From: Hydrogenophaga sp. | GTDB taxonomy: Bacteria; Pseudomonadota; Gammaproteobacteria; Burkholderiales; Burkholderiaceae_C | Assembly: GCA_016790705.1 (NCBI GenBank) | Contig: JAEUOT010000052.1 | Span: 1-64,000 of the forward strand | Direction of reading: 5' to 3' | Length of the DNA: 64,000 nt | Shown: positions 40,032-47,273 of the stretch, in pieces | Numbering within the stretch: position 1 is the first letter of the stretch | Layout of the letters: the number at the start of each line of letters is the position of its first letter | Position numbers and translations under genes: made by a program | Notes under the pieces: generated by a model | Database searches by the model: none | Told to the model about the DNA's origin: nothing | What the model saw: the letters and a program-made list of their open reading frames with translations, nothing else

Positions 40032-40970
40032 ATGGCCATTTCTTTGACCCGACTCAGACCGCTGCTGGTGGGCGGCATCGCTGCGACACTGGCCTGGAGC
40101 GCCCAGGCGGTGGAAGTGGGCTTTCAGGCCGTTGCGCCCAACGTCTATGCCCATGTAGGCGACACCGAAGGCCGAACGTATGAGAACGAGGCGCTCAACG
40201 CCAACATCGGCCTGGTCGTCACGCAGGCCGGTGCGGTGCTGATCGACACGGGCGCCAGTTTCCAGAGCGCGCGCCAGATCGCCGAGGCCGCGAAGAAGGT
40301 GACACCCCAGCCGATCAGATGGGTCATCAACACCGGCGGGCAAGACCACCGCTGGATGGGCAATGGCTACTTCAAGGCGCAGGGGGCGGAGATCATGGCC
40401 CACGCCGATGCCGAGGCCGACATGAAAGCCCGCGGCCCCGAGCAACTGAAAGCCAATGCCCCGGTTCTCAAGGAAAAGCTGGACGGCACCGAAATCGTGC
40501 TGCCCACCCGCTGGCTCAAAGATGCGAATACACGGCTGGAGTTGGGCGGAACGGTCATCGAAGTGGTGCACCGCAGGGGCGGCCACACCCCCGGCGACAG
40601 CATGGTCTGGTTGCCCAGGAGCGGCGTGGTGTTCACCGGCGATGTCGTCTATGTGGACCGCATCCTGGGTCTGCACCCGGTGAGCAAGACCAAGACCTGG
40701 GTCGAGTCCTTCGAGGCCCTCGAAGCCTTGAATCCCAAGGTGGTGGTGCCCGGCCACGGCCGCGTGACCACACTCGCGCAGGCGCAGAAGGACACCGGCC
40801 AGCTGCTCAAGGCCTTGCGTGCCCACATGGGAAAAGCGGTGGAGGCGGGCACCGACATGGACGCCGCGATCAAGAGCTTCGACGCAGCGCCCTACAGGCA
40901 CCTCAAGCACGTGGACGTCTGGCTGCCCCAGCTGGCCAATCTCACCTATCTCGAAATGGAACAGGAGTAA
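40032..40970 (+). CDS. Periplasmic MBL-fold protein with altered zinc motif
   Basis: 312 residues with a Sec signal (cleavage near WSAQA at about residue 26). The metallo-beta-lactamase fold is recognisable from NIGLVVTQAGAVLIDTGAS, RRGGHTPGDSMVW, VVFTGDVVY and VVPGHGRVTT. The canonical HxHxDH zinc motif after the first strand pair is replaced by WVINTGGQDHRWMGN, with no HxH. The later His and Asp ligands remain. It could bind one metal, a different metal, or none. GGAG precedes the ATG, and a stop-codon-to-start gap of only three bases leads to the redox gene. Confidence 0.8.
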   Translation: MAISLTRLRPLLVGGIAATLAWSAQAVEVGFQAVAPNVYAHVGDTEGRTYENEALNANIGLVVTQAGAVLIDTGASFQSARQIAEAAKKVTPQPIRWVINTGGQDHRWMGNGYFKAQGAEIMAHADAEADMKARGPEQLKANAPVLKEKLDGTEIVLPTRWLKDANTRLELGGTVIEVVHRRGGHTPGDSMVWLPRSGVVFTGDVVYVDRILGLHPVSKTKTWVESFEALEALNPKVVVPGHGRVTTLAQAQKDTGQLLKALRAHMGKAVEAGTDMDAAIKSFDAAPYRHLKHVDVWLPQLANLTYLEMEQE

Positions 40971-40973
40971 GAC

Positions 40974-41207
40974 ATGGACATCAAGGTACTCGGCTCCGGC
41001 TGCAGCAATTGCAAGAACACCATCGCCCTGATCGATCAGGTCGCCAAGGCCAGGGGCGTGAACGTCACGCTCACCAAGGTCGAAGAGCTGCGCGAGATCA
41101 TGGGCTATGGTGTGATGAGCACACCGGGCGTGGTCATCAACGGCAAGGTGGTCCATGCCGGTGGTGTGCCCAGCCGAGAGAAGGTCGAACAGTGGCTGAC
41201 GGCCTGA
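40974..41207 (+). CDS. Small thioredoxin-fold redox protein (CxxC)
   Basis: 77 residues, family of small redox-active disulfide proteins. The active site is GSGCSNCKN (Cys10, Cys13). The thioredoxin-fold cis-Pro loop appears as MSTPGVVINGKVVHAGG. AGGAG precedes the ATG, three bases after the MBL stop. Such proteins often lie beside DUF318 permeases and arsenic or sulfur genes and may deliver thiols or reduce a metal-bound disulfide. Confidence 0.9.
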   Translation: MDIKVLGSGCSNCKNTIALIDQVAKARGVNVTLTKVEELREIMGYGVMSTPGVVINGKVVHAGGVPSREKVEQWLTA

Positions 41208-41224
41208 TCCCGAAGGGGCACGCC

Positions 41225-41596
41225 ATGCTGGAAGAAGCGAAACAGGTCTGCCCGACGACCACCCGCCGCCTCGTCGGTGAGGGCGCCTTGCTGGTGGACG
41301 TGCGCGAGCGCGCCGAAGTGGCCCGCACGGCCTTTGATGTGCCGAACATTGTGAACATCCCGCTCGCCGAGTTGGAGCAGCGCTGGAGCGAGTTGCCCAA
41401 GGACCGTGAGATCGTGCTGGTCTGCGAGACCGGCGAACGCAGTCTCAAGGCCACCTACTACCTGCAGTTCCACGGCTTCACCCGGGTGAGCAACATGCAG
41501 AACGGTCTGCTCAAGTGGATGCGCAAAGGGTTTCCGGTGATCGGCGAGCGCTACGAGACGCCGGTGGCGTCGGCCTCGTCGTGCTGCGGTGGGTGA
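41225..41596 (+). CDS. Rhodanese-domain sulfurtransferase
   Basis: 123 residues, single rhodanese domain. The CDC25-like active loop is VCETGERS with Cys67. The N-terminal region has VDVRERAEVARTAFDVPNI, and the C-terminus ends in SSCCGG, an unusual cysteine pair that could bind a soft metal. The ATG at 41225 follows GAAGGGGC and lies 17 bases after the redox protein stop. It closes the SigZ-permease cassette and is convergent with acr3. Sulfur transfer to or from metalloids is an inference. Confidence 0.85.
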   Translation: MLEEAKQVCPTTTRRLVGEGALLVDVRERAEVARTAFDVPNIVNIPLAELEQRWSELPKDREIVLVCETGERSLKATYYLQFHGFTRVSNMQNGLLKWMRKGFPVIGERYETPVASASSCCGG

Positions 41597-41631
41597 GGCT
41601 CGCCAGCCAGCGGTCGCGGATCGTTGGCGCC

Positions 41632-42660
41632 TCAGGTGGACGCACCCGCCTCGTACCAGCCCTTGCTGCGGTTGACCACGTGCACCACCGCCAGCATCAC
41701 CGGCACCTCGATCAGCACACCCACCACCGTGGCCAGCGCGGCGCCGGACTCGAAGCCGAACAGGCTGATGGCGGCGGCCACGGCGAGTTCGAAGAAGTTG
41801 CTGGCGCCGATCAGCGCCGACGGACAGGCGACGTTGTGCGCCTCGCCCAGCCGGCGGTTGAGCCAGTAGGCCAGGGCCGAGTTGAACACCACCTGGATCA
41901 GGATCGGCACCGCCAGCAGCGCGATCACCAGCGGCTGTTTGAGGATGGCCTCGCCCTGGAAGGCGAACAGCAGCACCAGCGTGGCCAGCAGCGCCACGAT
42001 GGACCAGGGGCCGATGCGCTGCATGGCGGCGTCGAACACCGCCTGCCCGCGCGCCAGCAGGCGCTTGCGCCACCACTGCGCGAACAGCACCGGGATCACG
42101 ATGTAGAGCACGACCGAGGTCAGCAGCGTGTCCCATGGCACGGTGATGGCCGACAGGCCGAGCAGGAACGCCACCAGCGGCGCGAAGGCGATGACCATGA
42201 TGCTGTCGTTGAGCGCCACCTGCGAGAGCGTGAACAGCGGGTCGCCGTTGGTCAGCCGGCTCCACACGAACACCATCGCGGTGCAGGGCGCGGCGGCCAG
42301 CAGGATCAGGCCGGCGATGTAGCTGTCGAGCTGGTCGGCCGGCAGCCAGGGCGCGAACAGTTGCCGCACGAACAGCCAGCCCAGCAGGGCCATCGAAAAC
42401 GGCTTGATCAGCCAGTTGACGAACAGCGTCACACCGATGCCGCGCACGTGGCGGCGCACCTGGCCCAGGGCGCCGAAGTCCACCTTGACCAGCATGGGAA
42501 TGATCATCACCCAGATCAGCGCGCCCACCGGCAGGTTGACGCGCGCCACTTCCATGCGGCCGATGGCCTGGAACAGCGGCGGGAACAACTGGCCCAGCGC
42601 GATGCCGGCCACGATGCACAGAAAGACCCAGAGCGAGAGCCAGCGCTCGAACAGATTCAC
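41632..42660 (-). CDS. acr3: Arsenite efflux permease, ACR3 family
   Basis: 342 residues, ten hydrophobic segments, ACR3 rather than ArsB. The conserved Cys is in LLAAAPCTAMVFVWSRLTNG, an ACR3 signature, and the sixth-to-ninth region has the pattern LGEAHNVACPSALIGASNFF. The start codon is GTG at 42660. It is the last gene of the ars operon, ten bases after arsC. It expels As(III) (perhaps Sb(III)) produced by ArsC. Confidence 0.94.
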   Translation of the reverse strand: MNLFERWLSLWVFLCIVAGIALGQLFPPLFQAIGRMEVARVNLPVGALIWVMIIPMLVKVDFGALGQVRRHVRGIGVTLFVNWLIKPFSMALLGWLFVRQLFAPWLPADQLDSYIAGLILLAAAPCTAMVFVWSRLTNGDPLFTLSQVALNDSIMVIAFAPLVAFLLGLSAITVPWDTLLTSVVLYIVIPVLFAQWWRKRLLARGQAVFDAAMQRIGPWSIVALLATLVLLFAFQGEAILKQPLVIALLAVPILIQVVFNSALAYWLNRRLGEAHNVACPSALIGASNFFELAVAAAISLFGFESGAALATVVGVLIEVPVMLAVVHVVNRSKGWYEAGAST

Positions 42661-42670
42661 GCGCTGCTCC

Positions 42671-43156
42671 TCAGTGTTTCGCGAGTTCGCGCGCGCTCTC
42701 GCCGAGCACGGCCTTGTCCAGCTTGGACGGCGGCAGGCTGATCAGCAGCTCCAGCCGGCGCTTCATCGCCAGCAGGGTCTGGCGGAAGGCTTCGCGCTTC
42801 ACCTCGTCGGGCGCGTCGCCTTCGGACGGGTCGGGGTAGCCCCAGTGCACCGAGGCCGGGTGGCCGGGCCACACGGGGCAGACCTCACCGGCCGCGTTGT
42901 CGCAGACGGTGACGATCAGGTCCATGTGCGGTGCGCCGGGCGCGGCGAATTCGTCCCAGCTCTTGCTGCGCAGGCCGTCGGTGGCGATGCCGGCGCCCTG
43001 CAGCACCTGCAGGCCCAGCGGATTGGGCTGCTGGTTGGCGCGCGGGCTGCTGCCGGCGGAATAGGCGGTGAAGCGGGGACCGCCCAGGTGGTTGAGCAGG
43101 GCCTCGGCCAGGATGCTGCGGGCCGAGTTGTGGGTGCAGAGGAAGAGGACGTTCAT
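42671..43156 (-). CDS. arsC: Arsenate reductase, low-molecular-weight phosphatase type
   Basis: 161 residues. The N-terminal FLCTHNSARSILAEALLNHL holds the catalytic Cys7 in a CX5R loop. The general acid and catalytic region contain VTVCDNAAGEVCPVWPGHP, with the later Cys typical of thioredoxin- or mycoredoxin-coupled ArsC. It reduces As(V) to As(III). Its ATG is 27 bases after the decayed arsI. Confidence 0.94.
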   Translation of the reverse strand: MNVLFLCTHNSARSILAEALLNHLGGPRFTAYSAGSSPRANQQPNPLGLQVLQGAGIATDGLRSKSWDEFAAPGAPHMDLIVTVCDNAAGEVCPVWPGHPASVHWGYPDPSEGDAPDEVKREAFRQTLLAMKRRLELLISLPPSKLDKAVLGESARELAKH

Positions 43157-43183
43157 GGTGCGTCGGTCGGTTGTACGAAGGGA

Positions 43184-43393
43184 TCAGCAGCAGGTCGTTT
43201 CGCCCTCGTCCAGCAGGGCCATGTCGGCCGACCTGGTGCGGGCCTTCAGGTCGACCAGTTCTCCGGCGTCGTCCAGCATCCACTTGGCGTAGTCGGTCTC
43301 CACGCGGGTGGGTTCGGCCGCGAACAGGCGCGAGTAGAAGGCGATGCTCTGGGCCAGGTTGTCGACGTGCAGGTGCACATGGAAGCGCTTCAT
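43184..43393 (-). pseudogene. arsI: Remnant of an ArsI/CadI-type C-As lyase gene
   Basis: A 69-residue open frame. The first half, MKRFHVHLHVDNLAQSIAFY through DYAKWMLDD, and the second half, ELVDLKARTRSADMALLDEG then ETTCC, both match the ArsI glyoxalase-fold family, which is about twice this length. The middle segment with the second metal His and the C-terminus after the Cys-Cys are missing. The stop falls directly after the TTCC motif. Catalysis of C-As bond cleavage is therefore unlikely. It retains its place in the operon between the ATP-grasp gene and arsC. A short functional thiol peptide cannot be excluded. Confidence 0.75.
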
Positions 43394-43404
43394 GGGGTTC
43401 TCTT

Positions 43405-44715
43405 TCAGTGGAACAAGGGGGACGATTCAGCGACGACCGGCACCGATGGGATGACCAGCACCGGCGAGAAGCCGCCGCCTTCCGTGCGGAAATTTGTCGT
43501 CTGACCCGACCAGGTACGAGCGGCCAGCAACTGCACCTGGCCCAGGTAGCTGTAGGCGCGCAGGTCCAGCTTGAGCCGGACGCGCGCCTGACCGACGCGC
43601 ACGAGCCGCTCGCTGGGCGGCACCAGGGCCTGGGCCACGTAGTCGCCGGCGAGGATCTCGCCCCACACACGTCGGGTGAGCTTGTCGCCCCGGTAGGCGG
43701 CACGGGCGCCGTATCCCGCAGCCGGCTTGAAGAACAGTGACCTTCGTTCGGCCCAGAGTTGGTCTGCGTTGTCGGGGGTGACACGCCGTGTCTGGGGCAC
43801 CACCTGAGCCAGCAGCGCGCGGTCGGCGGCGTCCACGCCCCAGGCTTGCAGGCGGGCGGTGTCCGACAGCAGCGTGAGGTTGCGCTTGTCGGCCTGCAGC
43901 GCATGCGCGCGGGGGTGCGGCGTGACCACGGCCGCGCCGGCCACATAGGCCTGGCGCAGCGCGGCGTGGCGCTCGTCCTGAAGGGCGAAGTCGGTCAGGC
44001 GGTTGTAGACCAGGTCGATCGGCATGTCGGCAGGCAGACCCGGGTGCCACAGCGCGCCATCACGCCACTGCAGGTCGCAGGCATCGGCCACGACCGCCTG
44101 CAGTCCCTGCGAGGCGAACAGCGCGCGGGCCATGTCGAACTCGGGCGACAGGTACTGGGTGTCCGGATGGTCGTCGACGATCAGGATATTGCGCAGCGGT
44201 GCCGCGCCACGCTGTGCGCGCCACTCCTGCCGGAACATCTGTACAAAGCCGGCTTCCACCGCATCCATGTCACTGGACGGGTCGCACACCGCAGGGACGT
44301 CGCTGCAACAGGCCCGGTGGGCCCGAGCCAGGGCGGCATTGAGCAACGCACCACCCGCGTTGGTGTTGATCTCGATCAGGCGCAGGCCGTCTGCGGTGAC
44401 ATGGAAGTCGTAGCCAGCGAACACGCCTGAGGGACCGTGGTCCACGCGGGCAATCGATGGCGCGCGGCTGAGCACCTCTTCCTGCCAATGCGGGGTCTGC
44501 ATCACGCGCTCTATCGCCAGCACCGCGTCGTTCATTTGTCGCGCCAGACCGGCATCCAGGAACACGGCGGTTGCGGAGAACAGATGGGGGTGGGTTTGCG
44601 CGAGTCGCTCGCTCATGCCCGCCAGCGACGGCTGGGTCTCCAGCTCGGCTTTCAGGTGCTCCGACTGGAGCGTCTCGCAGGCGCAGTGCAGGTTGAGTGC
44701 GTCGGCGAGGTTCAT
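43405..44715 (-). CDS. ATP-grasp-like protein in the ars operon, function unknown
   Basis: 436 residues, no signal or membrane segment. The central segment DGLRLIEINTNAGGALLNAA and the C-terminal LFFKPAAGYGARAAYRGDKL, LAGDYVAQALVPPSER and LKLDLRAYSY look like a circularly permuted ATP-grasp fold, the class that makes peptide or amide bonds with ATP. The N-terminus carries a Cys-rich start (LHCACETLQSEHLK). The ATG overlaps the arsR stop (ATGA), so it is coupled to the arsenic sensor. It is the second gene of the operon. I do not recognise a characterised homologue; thiol-peptide or metalloid-conjugate synthesis is a hypothesis. Confidence 0.7.
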   Translation of the reverse strand: MNLADALNLHCACETLQSEHLKAELETQPSLAGMSERLAQTHPHLFSATAVFLDAGLARQMNDAVLAIERVMQTPHWQEEVLSRAPSIARVDHGPSGVFAGYDFHVTADGLRLIEINTNAGGALLNAALARAHRACCSDVPAVCDPSSDMDAVEAGFVQMFRQEWRAQRGAAPLRNILIVDDHPDTQYLSPEFDMARALFASQGLQAVVADACDLQWRDGALWHPGLPADMPIDLVYNRLTDFALQDERHAALRQAYVAGAAVVTPHPRAHALQADKRNLTLLSDTARLQAWGVDAADRALLAQVVPQTRRVTPDNADQLWAERRSLFFKPAAGYGARAAYRGDKLTRRVWGEILAGDYVAQALVPPSERLVRVGQARVRLKLDLRAYSYLGQVQLLAARTWSGQTTNFRTEGGGFSPVLVIPSVPVVAESSPLFH

Positions 44716-45047
44716 GGAGCGTCACCGCAGCTGCTGCAACCGGCACCAGTCACGTCGCAAGCCTCACCCTGGCAGCAGTTGCGCGTGAGGTAGCCCAGCA
44801 GGTCGTTCATGCGCTCGAACGCGGCGCGGTAGATCAGGTTGCGGCCCTGGCGCTCCTGGGTCACCAGTTGCGCGTGGGTCAGTTCCTTGAGGTGGAACGA
44901 CAGCGCGTTGGGTGCCACGCCCAGTTGCTCGCACAGCGCGCTCGGCGTCAGCCCGCCGGGTCCGGCCACCACCAGGGCGCGGAAGGCCCGCAGGCGCACG
45001 TCCTGGGCCAGGGCGGCGAGGGATCGGATGACGTCGGTTTCTTGCAT
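44712..45047 (-). CDS. arsR: ArsR-family As(III)-responsive repressor
   Basis: 111 residues. A winged helix-turn-helix occupies 10-88 (PSALCEQLGVAPNALSFHLK). The C-terminus is rich in cysteines, Cys91-Cys92, Cys97, Cys104 and Cys107 (RNCCQGEACDVTGAGCSSCG). This fits ArsR proteins that sense As(III) with C-terminal thiols rather than the classical CVCDL helix site. It is the first gene of the operon. An inverted repeat at 45051-45072 lies between it and its divergent neighbour. Confidence 0.93.
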   Translation of the reverse strand: MQETDVIRSLAALAQDVRLRAFRALVVAGPGGLTPSALCEQLGVAPNALSFHLKELTHAQLVTQERQGRNLIYRAAFERMNDLLGYLTRNCCQGEACDVTGAGCSSCGDAP

Positions 45048-45050
45048 GAA

Positions 45051-45072
45051 TCAATAATACAAGAAGTATTGA
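45051..45072. promoter_or_regulatory. Putative ArsR operator
   Basis: TCAATA-N10-TATTGA, with inner arms AATAC/GTATT, immediately before the arsR ATG. The TCAA-TTGA pattern is typical of ArsR binding sites. It lies in the 99-base divergent region between arsR and the DeoR gene. Confidence 0.65.
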
Positions 45073-45101
45073 AATAAAAATGGCGTTTTTGTGACTGCAT
45101 G

Positions 45102-45135
45102 ATCGTGCACGAATGTATTCTTGTTTATGCACGAT
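45102..45135. promoter_or_regulatory. Inverted repeat upstream of the DeoR gene
   Basis: ATCGTGCA at 45102-45109 and its complement TGCACGAT at 45128-45135, twelve bases before the DeoR ATG. The spacing would suit an autoregulatory operator. The first arm also contains the small palindrome CGTGCACG. Confidence 0.55.
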
Positions 45136-45146
45136 ATGATGACGCC

Positions 45147-45944
45147 ATGAACCCCGACACAACCCCGCTGCCCCTGGCCCGCCGCGACCAGATCGCCCGG
45201 CGCCTGGCCGCAGGCCAGGCCGTGGTGGCGGCCACGCTGGCCACCGAATTCGCCGTGTCCGAAGACGCAATCCGACGCGACCTGCGCGCACTGGCTGCCG
45301 ACGGCCTGTGCCGTCGCGTCTACGGCGGCGCGCTGCCGCCCCAGCCCGGCGCCACCTCCATGGCCGTGCGCATGGACGAGCGGCGCGAGCGCAAGGCCGC
45401 CCTGGCCCGCACGGCCGTCACCATCATCGAACCCGGCGAATTCCTGTTTCTCGACAGCAGCAGCACCAACCTCGCACTGGCGCAATGCCTGCCGCACGAG
45501 TACGCGCTCACGGTCGCGACCAATTCGGTGGACATCGCCGCGGTGCTGCTGCGCCGCGCCGACGTGCACCTCATCATGGTCGGCGGCGCGGTCGATCCGC
45601 TGGTCGGCGGCTGCATCGACGCCACCGCCGTGCTGGCCGTCTCGCAGATGAATATCCAGCGCTGCTTCCTGGGCACCTGCGGCGTGCTCACAGACACAGG
45701 CATCTGCACGGTGGACGCGGCCGACGCCGCCTTCAAGCGCGCGCTGCGCGCAGCCAGCCAGCGTTGCGTCGCGATGGCCACCAACGACAAGCTCGGCCTG
45801 CTGCTGCCGCACCGCGTCACCCCCACGCGCGAGATCGACCATTTCGTGGTCGAACACGACGCCGATTTCGCCTTCCTCAAGGCGCTGGCGAAGCAGGGCA
45901 CGCAAGTCCTGCGGGCCGATCCCCCACCTGCGGAGGCCACATGA
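45147..45944 (+). CDS. DeoR/GlpR-family transcriptional regulator
   Basis: 265 residues. An N-terminal helix-turn-helix (LARRDQIARRLAAGQAVVAA; VSEDAIRRDLRALAADGLCR) is followed by the DeoR sugar-phosphate sensor domain, with FLFLDSSSTNLALAQCLP, TNSVDIAAVLL and FLGTCGVLTDTGICTVDAAD. The ATG at 45147 is preferred over an upstream in-frame start at 45099, which would place the operator-like repeat inside the gene. It is coupled to the VOC gene (ATGA at 45941-45944). The effector is unknown. Confidence 0.9.
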   Translation: MNPDTTPLPLARRDQIARRLAAGQAVVAATLATEFAVSEDAIRRDLRALAADGLCRRVYGGALPPQPGATSMAVRMDERRERKAALARTAVTIIEPGEFLFLDSSSTNLALAQCLPHEYALTVATNSVDIAAVLLRRADVHLIMVGGAVDPLVGGCIDATAVLAVSQMNIQRCFLGTCGVLTDTGICTVDAADAAFKRALRAASQRCVAMATNDKLGLLLPHRVTPTREIDHFVVEHDADFAFLKALAKQGTQVLRADPPPAEAT

Positions 45945-46324
45945 AGCTCGTCCACGTCGCCCTCTGGACCTGCGACCTCGACGCGGCCGCCGCGTTCTGG
46001 CAGTCGCACTTCGGCGCCACCGTCGGAGAGCCCTACCGCAGCCAGCGCCGGCCCGGCTTCGTGTCGCGCTTCGTGGTGCTGCCTGGCGGCGGCGCGCAGA
46101 TCGAGCTCATGACCGGTCCCTGGATCGAAGCCGTGCCCGATGCCGAACGCGCCGGCTGGGACCATGTCGCCGTGTCGCTGGGCAGTGCGGCAGCGGTGGA
46201 TGCGCTGGCCGAGCGTTGCCGTGCCGATGGAAGCCTGCTGTCAGGCCCACGCACCACGGGCGACGGCTATTACGAAGCCGTGATCGCCATGCCCGGTGGC
46301 GCACGCGTAGAGATCACGGGGTAG
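45941..46324 (+). CDS. VOC-family (glyoxalase-like) protein
   Basis: 127 residues in two beta-alpha-beta-beta-beta units of the vicinal oxygen chelate fold. The N-terminal His in KLVHVALWTCDLDAAAAFW, the segment RFVVLPGGGAQIELM (Glu), the second-module His in WDHVAVSL and the C-terminal GGARVEITG (Glu) are the metal-ligand positions. CGGAGG precedes the ATG, and the gene overlaps the DeoR stop. It resembles lactoylglutathione lyase-like and bleomycin-resistance-like proteins; the substrate is unknown. Confidence 0.85.
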   Translation: MKLVHVALWTCDLDAAAAFWQSHFGATVGEPYRSQRRPGFVSRFVVLPGGGAQIELMTGPWIEAVPDAERAGWDHVAVSLGSAAAVDALAERCRADGSLLSGPRTTGDGYYEAVIAMPGGARVEITG

Positions 46325-46328
46325 ACAG

Positions 46329-46432
46329 ACCCCCACGCTCCGCCGCTGCGCGGGTCGCTGCCCCCCGAGGGGGCTGGGCCTGCCTTGGGGCGGCCCGGCG
46401 GCTGGCCCTTGACCCCCACGCTCCGCCGCTGC
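46329..46432. repeat. Dispersed hairpin repeat, copy R4
   Basis: The 45-base core is at 46329-46373. A hairpin with arms GGGCCTGCC and GGCTGGCCC (one mismatch) around the constant loop follows, then a partial direct copy of the core's left end (46410-46432). It starts five bases after the VOC stop. The rest of the 259-base gap to 46583 shows no gene. Confidence 0.85.
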
Positions 46433-46583
46433 CCTCACCGTGCTGCCGACGGGCGGTCGGCGGGATGGTTTCTAATAGCGGCCTCGCCGCCAGCGCACCC
46501 GCTGGCGGACCGCCCGCGCCGTTCATGGCCGGGTCTTTTCCCTCCAACTTGTTCTGGGCGCCCGCCGGGCGCCGTGGTCCGTT

Positions 46584-47273
46584 TTGCGCAGCTCATTCCC
46601 GTCCGTTCCCGCCTCCGCCCTGGCGCGCCAGCTCGCCCGCTGGCTGCCTGCGGCCGCCGACGCGCCGCGCCAGGATGTGGCCGAGCGCCTGGGCCAGTGG
46701 CTGAGCGTGACCGAGGCGGTGAAGCTGCATGCCGCGCGCCCCGCCATCGCCGCTGCCGGCGCCGCCGCTCGCCGCCGCCCGCCACGGCTGCCATCGGCAC
46801 GCCTGCACGAGACCCTGAGCAACGAACTCGAGCGCGTGCGCGCCGTGCTTACGCGCTCGATCACCGCAAGCCCCTCGCACCAGCCCGACCCGAGCGACCT
46901 CGACACCGAGCTCGCCCTGTTTCAACAGCGCCTGGGTGACCAGCAGCGCCGCATGGAGCTGAGCGTGGACGCGCTGCGCGAACACGTGCGTCAGCACCTT
47001 GCACAGTCCACGCCCGAGCTGGCGCAACTGGCCGCCATCGACGCGGTGATGGACAGCTTTTTCGGCGGACGCGAGCAGCGTCTGCTCAACACCTTGCCGG
47101 CCCATCTGAAGGCCCGCTTCGCCGCCCTGCGCCAGGAAGCCGCAGGGTCCGGCGCTCCCGATCACCGGCGCTGGCTGCAGGCGTTCGAGGCCGAGTTTCA
47201 GCAACTCCTGCTGGCCGAACTCGAGCTGCGGCTGCAACCGGTGATCGGCCTCATTGAATCCCTGGACGCATGA
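46584..47273 (+). CDS. DUF3348 family protein
   Basis: 229 residues, soluble, helical. The best start is TTG at 46584 (LRSSFPSVPASALARQLARW), as no ATG or GTG lies in frame close by. Conserved-looking helical segments are RLHETLSNELERVRAVLTRS and LDTELALFQQRLGDQQRRME. The stop overlaps the next ATG (ATGA). The family has no assigned function, but in Burkholderiales it is characteristically the first of four genes with DUF802, OmpA and DUF2894. It might be a cytoplasmic partner of the membrane motor-like complex. Confidence 0.8.
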   Translation: MRSSFPSVPASALARQLARWLPAAADAPRQDVAERLGQWLSVTEAVKLHAARPAIAAAGAAARRRPPRLPSARLHETLSNELERVRAVLTRSITASPSHQPDPSDLDTELALFQQRLGDQQRRMELSVDALREHVRQHLAQSTPELAQLAAIDAVMDSFFGGREQRLLNTLPAHLKARFAALRQEAAGSGAPDHRRWLQAFEAEFQQLLLAELELRLQPVIGLIESLDA

